From positions 6,087 through 22,917 of the forward strand of contig JAAAJB010000556.1 of NCBI GenBank assembly GCA_016098155.1: a stretch of 16,831 nucleotides of DNA, given 5' to 3'. The notes beneath the pieces were generated by a model. The model searched no databases and had not been told where the DNA came from. It saw nothing but the letters and a program-made list of their open reading frames with translations. The DNA is from Actinomortierella ambigua. Taxonomy: Eukaryota; Mortierellomycota; Mortierellomycetes; Mortierellales; Mortierellaceae. The position numbers were made by a program, and so were the translations under genes. This document shows, piece by piece, positions 1 to 7,821 of this stretch (the first letter of the stretch is position 1; each line of letters begins with the position of its first letter).

Positions 1-220
1 CTTTGTCTGTTCCCGGGGCTTTAGGGCGAGGGGGACCCCCCTTTTTTTTCCCGCCCCCCCCCCCCCTGTTCCCCCGCGCTCTCAACATTGTTGGCGGATC
101 TGCAACGCGTCGAAGGGCTTGGTTGGTTTCCTCGCAACGGTTGCTCAGCTATTGGGTTGTGCAGCAGCACCGGGGCATCTTTGAGTTCGCCCGTATGCAC
201 ACAATAATTCGCAGAAAAGA

Positions 221-238
221 CACACACACACGCACACA
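221..238. repeat. CA dinucleotide microsatellite
   Basis: This is a CA repeat of about nine units with one CG interruption, directly visible in the sequence. It lies in non-coding DNA upstream of the first gene. Confidence 0.85.
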
Positions 239-1173
239 AAGAATCGAGAGCGATGACCTTTGAAGGTAAGAAGCGAAGCAACAAAAACAATCCACAAGAA
301 CCAGACGCGGGTTACTTTTTTTTTTTTTTTACAGTTTATTCAAGGGTACTCTTTGTTCTCGTTGCTGACGAGAATAGACGAGTGATTTGGTGATGTGTTG
401 TTGTTGTGTGGAGGGGCTGTGAGTGATTGTACCTGAGAATAGAGTGACCAACCCCCTTCCCACCATCCTGGTGTCTATGTTTATGTTTGTATGTATGTAT
501 GTGTGTGTTTGTCTCCCTGCAGACCCCCCCCCGCCTACCCACCCCCCTTCTCCTCCACCACCAGCACCACCGCTCCTCCTCTACTTACCCATCTCCCTTT
601 TCCACCCTTGCCCTCTGCATTCCTCATTCCATTCCTCCATTTCGGTGTCTGTACCTGTGCGATGTGCGTGCGTTTTTGTTGTAGGGAGAGAAAGAGACTG
701 TGTGTATGTGGAGTGAAGTCTGTGGCCGTATGTTTGTGTGTGCACTGTTGTGCTGCTGTTGCTGCTGCTGCACATATACATATTACCATGGTTCGTGGTT
801 GTGTCTCCTGCCTGCCTGAGCAGGTCTCTATGTCTGGCATCCCAAGGTCCTATTTGTGCCATGTACAATCCGTGGACAGGACAGGACAGCGGGCAGCACT
901 TGTGGTGCTCACCAGCCCCTCCCCTTGCTCGATTGTTCGATGTGTACTCAGTAAACAGCAGCAAGAGAACAGAGCATCAGCACAATGCAGTGTACTCTTT
1001 TGTGTGTATATGTGTGATCTCCCCTTTACAGCACCGTTCTTTTTTTGAGTTTTGGCGCCAACACGCACAAAAAGGGCCACTTCCTTCCGGCCTTTTTTTT
1101 TTTTTTCCTTCTTCTTTTTCTTCTTTTCTCATCGCACATCTCTACTCTACTCTGCCTCCTTCTTGTTTTTCTT

Positions 1174-1201
1174 CTACTACTACTACTACTACTACTACTA
1201 C
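1174..1201. repeat. CTA trinucleotide microsatellite in the CT-rich leader
   Basis: Nine perfect CTA units are followed by further imperfect ACT/TCT triplets to about 1260. The array lies about 180 bases upstream of the proposed start codon at 1381, inside the presumed 5' leader. If the leader were translated it would read as a homopolymer in any frame. Confidence 0.9.
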
Positions 1202-1380
1202 CACTCTCACCAACTTCTACTACTACTTCTACTACTACTCACACCACCACGACAACTACTGCTACTTTCTCCTTGGATCCTTACTTTCCTCCTCCTTTCT
1301 TCTCGCACTCTTGTTCAGATCAGCTCACGTTCAAACCACGCCTTCCTTCGAACGCTCTTTCACACACACACACAACTGAC

Positions 1381-4300
1381 ATGCTCGCCATCCATTCGTC
1401 GGCTGCCTATCCTCTGCAAGACAACGACTCGCTGCCCGATCTCGGACGACGGACACCCAACAGCACTGCCGCATCTACAGCAGCTTCGGTCAGTCGACTT
1501 CATCACCACCACCTGCAACAGCAGCGCCTGGATCGTAACCACCTCCACCATCCCCACAACCACCACAACCACCATTCACTGTCGTCGCCGTCGACAGCAC
1601 TCACAGTGAAGGAGTTTTTCCTCCATCGCCGCCAGCATGCACTTCACACACAGCAACTCTACGGCACCCCTTCACATCCACACCAACGCAGCCTGTCGCA
1701 CCCACATCAACGAACAATTACAACGACCACTACTACTACTACTACAACGGCCTCGGACTTTGATCTCCTTTCACTTCAACAGCACCATCGACTCCATACG
1801 CTTCATCTTCACCAGCAGCAACAGCAGTTTGAACAACTACAACACTATCGTCAACAACAGCAGCAGCAACAACAACAACAACAACAACAAACATATCACC
1901 ACGCGAGTCTGCATTCCAATCCTGCTACTGCCACCCCCCACATTGCCCACAGTAGCGCCCCTACAGCAACAACAACATTCACACCAACCACATCGACAGC
2001 AGCACCAGCACAAACAGCAGCACCAGCAGCGTCGAAAGCAGCATCAGCGCTCAGGGCTTCCGTGCCAACCGTCGTTGCCTCGAATCAACCCTCTGCTACT
2101 GCTCCTCAACCACAGCAACAGCGGACCAGTCAAAAGGCGTCTCGACCATTCCTTCTTCCGAACCACAAGCGTCGCCAGCCAAACCACCTTCACCTGGTCA
2201 CCAACAGCAGCACGATCAACAAGACCCAGACAGCCTCGCCGCCATCGAGCCCGACTACCACAGCCGCCATGACGCCAACGGCCAAGATTGAGGCCCGTAT
2301 GGCTCGCCTGGACTCGGACGATCTTGCCAAGGAGAAGATTGTTGTGCTCTTGACAGGTAAAATAAGGACAATAGAATAGCTGATCAGGTGTTTCTGTGGT
2401 TTGGGGTTTTTGTGGAAGGTTTTTTTTTTTTTTTTTTTTTTTTTTGGTCCTCTCTCAGATCTCTTTTTGGGAACAGAGTTGAGGAAAAGGGTGTACACTC
2501 CATAGGATATACCTTGAAAGGGGGACGAGGGGGACGAGGTCGAGGGGGGGAAGGAGGGGGACGAGGTCGAAAATGCCGCCTCGATCCTAACCATTTTTTT
2601 TTTCACCCGACCCTCTTTCTTTTCCTTGGTGGGGTGGATGAGTCTATCTTGACGAGACAGGGGGTGAAGAGAGATTGTCATCTTTCTCGCTGGCTTTGCT
2701 TGCCCTCGCCTAATCTCCTTCTCCCTCTCTCTCTTCGGGGGATCGAACGACGCGGAGATGTGGAGGAGGAGGAGGAGGAGGAGGAAGGGTTGGGGGGTCG
2801 TCAGTCCAGCCATGAGGTTGTTTGTGTTTGCCCAGGAAGGGGGACGAGGACAAAAAAAAAAGAGGGCGAGCAAAGGGGTTGTTTGTGTTGTCGTCGTCGT
2901 TGTTGTTGTGTTGTCTTCACTTTGTCCACCCATGCTCCCCTCCCTCCTCCACACCCACACCCACACCCACACCCACATAACATCCTCCTTCCCCCACGGC
3001 TCTTCACTTGTACACTCCACAATAACACACCACCAAAAAAAAAAGGTCCTTTTACGTGTGTGTTCTGTGTCCCAAGTCAGTGTTGTGGGTGAGTGGACAA
3101 CAGCAAACAGTCAACCATCCAGTCCAATGTTGATTACCTCTTCTTTCTACCACATTCACCAGCACTCCTTCCCCTCTCCCCCCCTTTTTTTTTCTCCAAC
3201 TGTTGTTATTGTTATTTGTTGTTGCTGTTGCTGTTGCTGTTCTTCTTCCTCCTCTTGTTCCGTTTCTCCGTGCTGCATACAGACAATAGAGAAAGGCCAG
3301 GGGGAGACGCGGAGAGCGGATGGCGGTGGTGGTAGTGGGTGGATGGTGGTGGTGGCAGAAGGAGGCAAAAAAAAAAAAAAAAAAGATAGGAGAGGGGGTG
3401 TTGTGCGTCTGCCTGGCAGTCAATGTCGGTCAGTTTGTCTATCTCTCTCACTCTTTCTCTGCGATGTGTGTGTATGTGATCACATACAGGCACTTGGGGA
3501 AATAGGGCTTATGCAGGGGGAGGGGAGGGGCAACGCTAACCGAAGCAATTGACCACCGCACCGCTACGACGGGTTGTTTGTCCCTCCCCCACCACCACCA
3601 CTTGTCCTTCTCCCCCCTCCTCCTTGCTCGTTTTTTTTTTTTTTGCCCTACCCCCTTCTCTTTTTTTATTTTTTATTTTTTTTTTTACTCTATACTTTAT
3701 TGTATTTTGTCCGAACCATGGTCTGTTCGGTGATTGTGTACATGTGTGCTGCCTGTGTTTATTGGGTAAATGTTGGTGCATGCATGCCATGCACCAAGCA
3801 GCGACCTGTTTTTTGTCCTGCTATTTTTTCCCAAAAATCGCACTCTATTTTTCTCGACGACGACAAAAAGAGTTTCTTTGCCAATGCATCCATGCATTGT
3901 ATCTTGTCACTCTTTATTTTTTACTTTTTCTCCACGGCTGTTTGTATTCGCGCAACTCTGTTCTTCCTGTTGCTTGCGGATATGCTACGGAGAAAAGAAG
4001 AAGTAAAAAGAATAAGTTGTGTGCGACCAAAGTACCCTTGTGTTCTCACCAGTCCATTATATTCTTGCTCCGGGGCACCGCGCTCTTTTTTTTTATTTTT
4101 TCCCTTCTCCTTCCTCTTCTTCCTTTCCGCGTGTATGGAACCCTCTTTTTTTTTGCTCTCGCTTAAACCCCCTTGGGGTAGGGGGGGGCGCGGATCTTGT
4201 CAATTATTTTCGGCTTTTGCCCTAACAGGTACAGAACTAGCTGCGCGCTTTGGGCTTGGTTCAAAAAAGATGAGGGTCCATTCCATGCCTCCCATTCTTT

Positions 4301-6175
4301 TCCTGCTTCGCCAGCCCTTTTCCAAGAAACAAAAAAAAAACAAACAACATGTCATCGTTCTACTCCACATCTCAATTGAAACCCTTTGGCTGCGTTCAAA
4401 ACATACCAACGCCCTTTTGCTTCTCCTCCAACCCCTATTCTTAACTGTTTCTTGTCAGCGTGCATGTGCAATTTGCCTGACACTGCCCTGTGGAGAAGGG
4501 GGATGGACAATGGCGAGGCCAATGCCTCATGCACTTTGTGCCCTTCTTGTGACCAAGATCTCAAAGAGCTCATTCTCTCAATCACTTCAATGTGTTTGAC
4601 AATAATGGCTCTCTCTCTCTCCTTCTCTCACGCTTATTTTTTTTTTTATTTTATTTTGGTCCTGGGCCCTAGCACAAAGGTCACAAAGCGATCGTTGGTG
4701 CAGTGCGCCTACTTGATTTACCCTTTTACCATTATCTTTCTCTCAACTTTCGACTTGTATGTGCGTGTGCGTGAATGTGTTGTGTCTGTGTGTGTGTGTG
4801 TTTTGTGGAGATGCAATGCGCCTACTCTCTCCCCTCCCCCACTCACGAACCATTCGGTTAGAGAAACGAAACCACATTGTACAAGGGGGGGCTTTTTTTT
4901 TCGTTCCTGACACGATCATCCCACCTCGACTCTTTCCTTCTTTCACTCTTTGCTGTTTCCACACGACACACAGCAACACAAAAAACATGCATCTCACTCC
5001 TCGTCTTCTTCTATCTATTGTTGGGGCCTCATTCTGTGGAACTGTCTACCCTCTCGCGATGACACCATCTCTCTTTCCTGACCTAAACACCTGACCTCCC
5101 TCATCTCCTTTTTTTCTCTCTCTCTCCCACTCACGCTGGTCTCTTTCTCTTTCTCGTTCTTTTGTATCGCATATGTTTAGGATCTTTCTGCCCTGTCCAT
5201 CTCCAGCACACAGAGATTCTCGAGGCCGCGAAGCGTGAGATTGAGGCGTCGGGCAACTCGGTTGTTCTCGGAGGGTTTTTGTCGCCCTCGCACGACACGT
5301 ATGTCGGGGCCAAGCTATGGGGCGAATCGATCGTCTTGAACTCGGATCAGCGGATCGCACTCTGTCAGGCGCAGACGCAGGCGTCGGACTGGATCGATGT
5401 CGACGGATGGGAGGCCAACCAGGAGGAGTTTTACGACTATTACGAGGTGGCGCGCAGACTCGAACGACATCTCAATGCCCTCTTCCAGGGCGCCCTCGCC
5501 TTTCAGATCCACCAGAAACAGCAGCTCTTGCAGGCAACCCATGGTGCCAACAACAGCAGCAACATTAACAACAACAACAACAACACCAACAGTCTACAAA
5601 ACGAACACTCTACGGACGAAAGTTCCTCGCCAACCTCTTCGTCGTCGTCGCCACTCACCACTGCCACCCCCATTATGTTTGAGAGCATCCCATTGAGTCA
5701 CCAGCGGTATATGATTTTGCCGGATCAGCGACAGCAGCACAACTATGCACTGCAGCAGGCTTCCAGGATCCGCGTCGTGTACCTGTGCGGGGCGGACTTT
5801 GTGGTTCGCACGGGGGCTCGGGATCTGACCAGTGGCATGGTGGTGGTCGATCGGCCCGTGGATTCGTCCCCGACGACGACCCCGACGACGACGAAGCAGC
5901 AGCCCATGACAGTCAAGGAGCAGGTCTACCGCAGGCTGGAACACAACTATGGTCGAGGCTGGTGCGACCCTGCCAACAACAACCTGTGGTTCCTGCCTTC
6001 GCGCAGCCTGCACCCTTCGGACGACGTGAGCTCGACCCGGGTCCGAAGGCTGCTCGGTAACCGTGAGAGCTGTGATGGATTGCTCCACCCGGCCGTCATG
6101 GCTCTCCTGGATCAGTGGATGAAAAACAGCGTCCCGGCCTCGCAAAACCAGCAATGTGATCTTGACCACTGGTGA
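1381..6175 (+). CDS. NMN/NaMN adenylyltransferase-family protein with long low-complexity N-terminus, two exons (1381-2356, 5181-6175)
   Basis: The family joins NMN or nicotinate mononucleotide to AMP from ATP, making NAD or its deamido form. The exons join in phase 1 (donor GTAAAA at 2357, acceptor TTTAG ending 5180), give 656 residues and restore an unbroken VVLLTGSFCPVHLQH motif. Visible motifs: GSF-x-P with HLQH (326-335), a substrate-site-like GGFLSPSHDTY (356-366), the DWIDVDGWE segment (395-403), CGAD (528-531) and the terminal VSSTRVR (608-614), equivalent to ISSTxxR. Residues 1-296 are mostly H/Q/T/S-rich, with 13 glutamines at 158-170. An N/S-rich insert (about 447-487) interrupts the fold. 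The start at 1381 has G at -3, but Met297 (ATG 2269) sits in a perfect GCCGCCATG context and would give 360 residues, close to the usual family length. The sequence diverges from yeast Nma1-type enzymes, so the exact substrate is unproven. Family call about 0.75; N-terminal start about 0.5. Confidence 0.75.
1852..1890 (+). repeat. CAA/CAG polyglutamine tract, 13 codons
   Basis: Thirteen consecutive CAA or CAG codons lie in frame in exon 1 of the adenylyltransferase-family gene (residues 158-170 of the long form). Shorter Q, H and T runs surround the tract. The last eight codons are pure CAA, so length variation between strains is likely. Confidence 0.9.
2762..2785. repeat. GGA trinucleotide microsatellite in the long intron
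   Basis: Eight perfect GGA units are seen directly. They sit in the repeat-rich first half of the long intron. Confidence 0.9.
2951..2977. repeat. ACACCC hexanucleotide array in the long intron
   Basis: About four and a half perfect ACACCC units are present. The unit is not the common fungal telomere repeat (CCCTAA/TTAGGG), so I read this as an intronic microsatellite. Confidence 0.85.
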
Positions 6176-6859
6176 AAAAAGTCCCTCGCTCTCTCACGCG
6201 TCTCACGAGACAAGAGTGAGAGTGTGTACGTGCGTTGTGTGTGTTTGTGTGTGTGTATGAGAGATGGGAGGGGGGAGGGGGAGGGATAAAAAAAAAAGTC
6301 CAGCCTCACGACTCCACTCACTCGTTTCATTCACTCACACAATCACTCTATCCCAAGATTATTATTGTGTTTTGAGGACCCTGAGCGCGCCTGTTTCTTT
6401 TTCCTTTTTTGTTTTGTTTTTGTTTTCACCTTTGTGTTGTTTCCTATTTTTTTTTCCCTGTGCACCGTGTACTTTTAAACCTTGCCCCCCAACTCTCCTT
6501 CTTGTACGAATAAACATGCCGTCCCTAAACAAATAATCTTCAATCCTCTAACTGGGGTTACAATTGAGTCAAAGCTGTGGGGGGAGGCGGGGAGGCTATG
6601 TTTGGGAAAGTCGATCGACACAGACCATCATGCCGCTACTAGTACAAAAACAAAACGAGTCTAGCGCCCAACACTCACCCTAGTTCACCAGAATGGTTCC
6701 GCGGCGAAGTACAAAAAGAGTGATGTTACATGCTTTCTTAGGGATTGGGGGGGCGGATTGAGGGATGGGTACAGGGGGCGGGAGCAGGGGGGGGATAGAG
6801 AAATACTTGAAACGGAACACAATCGATCCTCATGCCTAAAAAAAATGCTACTCTCTATT
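6176..6859. other. Shared 3' region between convergent genes
   Basis: The adenylyltransferase-family gene ends at 6175 on the plus strand and lipin ends at 6860 on the minus strand, so these 684 bases must hold both 3' untranslated regions. There are GT-rich repeats around 6225-6258, an A run at about 6288-6297, and T-rich DNA from 6395 to 6455. No coding sequence is supported. I saw no AATAAA on the minus strand for lipin, so its cleavage signal is not identified. Confidence 0.65.
6509..6514 (+). terminator. AATAAA polyadenylation signal for the adenylyltransferase-family gene
   Basis: A canonical AATAAA hexamer lies about 335 bases after the stop codon, downstream of a long T-rich stretch. 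It is the only AATAAA I noticed in the convergent region, so it is the likeliest 3'-end signal for the plus-strand gene. This is inferred from position and motif only. Confidence 0.5.
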
Positions 6860-7789
6860 TTACAGGAATGGCTCTTCAAGGTCCTCCTTGATCTTATCGA
6901 GATAGTCATCGTCCTCCTCATCCTCCTCATACCCTTCCAGGCCCTCATCGTCGTCCTCTACCTCGTCGTCGTCGTAGTAATCATCGTCCTCTTGCTCCTC
7001 CAACTGAATATCCTCCTCCTCACCCATATCTGCACCATCGTCGGCTTCATCCTCATGCGCGCCCAATTGCTCTCTAGCAGCGGCCACCGCATCGAGTCTT
7101 GCATCCTCATCCCTTTCCTCCCCTTCTTCGTGCACCTGTTTTTGCTCTTCGCTCTTGTCCTTATCTTCCTCCCCATGCCCCAGGGCATCTTGTGCTTGCT
7201 CTTGTGCTTGCTCTTGCTCCTGCCCCTGACCCAACGACGCCGCAAGTTCGTTCGCCACGGCCGTGGTCGTCGCTGCCACAGACTCCATCACCTCTTTCAG
7301 TAGAGGGACCACACCATCTGAGACTGCACGCTGGGATGTTGCTGCAGTTGCACCAACTTCCTGCTGCTCCTCCTGTTCCTCCTTCTTCTCTTCCTGTGTC
7401 TGCATCGCCGTCGGCCTCATCTTCTCGTCCGTGCCCACTTTTTCTCCTTCATCTTTTTCTTCTTCCTCCTCCACGGGCAACGGTGAAGCGAGCACCGATG
7501 ACGACGTCGACGTCTCGGCATCAGCCAACGGCCCACTACCTGTCGACTCCTCCGCGGTCGTGGTCAATACCGTGGCTGCTGTTGTTGCAGGCGGAGCCGT
7601 GGCCGAGGTAGTAAGACCCGGTCTTGCAGAGGCCGGGGTCGATCCGCTGCTAATGCTTCCACTACGCACGGCCCGCATCAACCGCGTGGGGACCAGCGAG
7701 GCGAGCATCGACGGCGACGAGGCCCGCATGGCCGCATTCGTCGACGCCGCGGTGGCATCGTCCTGCAATGCCTCCTCTGCACCTCCTAG

Positions 7790-7821
<32 letters not shown>

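Larger units (their letters stand above)
1..1380. other. Non-coding region and pyrimidine-rich leader upstream of the adenylyltransferase gene
   Basis: I see no recognisable gene here. The stretch begins with C/T homopolymers (about 35-75). It then holds a CA dinucleotide tract (221-238), a T run (about 317-330), long C/T-rich blocks from 500 to 660, and a strongly pyrimidine-rich block from about 1082 to 1320 with a CTA array. The open frames that cross it are low-complexity by-products of this composition. The last 300 bases look like a fungal CT-rich promoter and 5' leader for the gene starting at 1381. A short ATG followed by a good splice donor (ATG 253, GTAAGA at 266) could be the start of an untranslated or upstream exon, but nothing confirms it. 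Confidence 0.6.
2357..5180 (+). other. 2,824-bp intron of the adenylyltransferase-family gene
   Basis: The donor is GGTAAAATAAG at 2357 and the acceptor is TATGTTTAG ending at 5180. Joining the flanks restores a contiguous nucleotide-binding motif, which is the main evidence. The interior has no recognisable gene. The first half is made of homopolymers and microsatellites: T26 at 2420-2445, a G-rich block at 2521-2560, GGA x8 at 2762-2785, an ACACCC array at 2951-2977, a GTTGCT array at 3221-3240, and A and T runs near 3366-3384 and 3630-3690. From about 3700 the sequence is less repetitive but T/C-rich. A 35-codon ORF with a good start context lies at 4987-5094. The other introns in this window are 97-725 bp. 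Confidence 0.8.

Noticed and set aside
1..100. Long C and T runs at the window start as a structural element
   Set aside because: They are simple homopolymers, possibly affected by sequencing error; no symmetry or motif was seen beyond composition.
253..270. ATG followed by a GTAAGA donor (possible tiny first exon)
   Set aside because: Four codons before a donor cannot be assigned to any gene, and I could not identify a matching acceptor or product.
1045..1380. Extension of the adenylyltransferase frame upstream to an ATG at 1045
   Set aside because: The added residues are F, L and T runs from the pyrimidine-rich, CTA-repeat leader. The ATG at 1381 has a better context, and composition changes there.
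2951..2977. ACACCC array as an interstitial telomere
   Set aside because: The unit differs from CCCTAA/TTAGGG and the array is short and lies within a repeat-rich intron.
3574..4599. A 341-codon open frame on the plus strand inside the long intron
   Set aside because: The translation is dominated by runs of P, F and L from C/T-rich DNA, has no family resemblance, and is crossed by other open frames. The flanking exons join perfectly without it.
5162..5180. Start of the second exon at TTG 5162 as an independent gene
   Set aside because: It would need a TTG start and would lack the first strand of the nucleotide-binding fold (VVLLT), which is supplied in frame by the upstream exon.
6891..7303. 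Plus-strand open frames rich in L, V and I over the lipin 3' region, resembling membrane proteins
   Set aside because: They are antisense shadows of acidic and glutamine-rich lipin codons.
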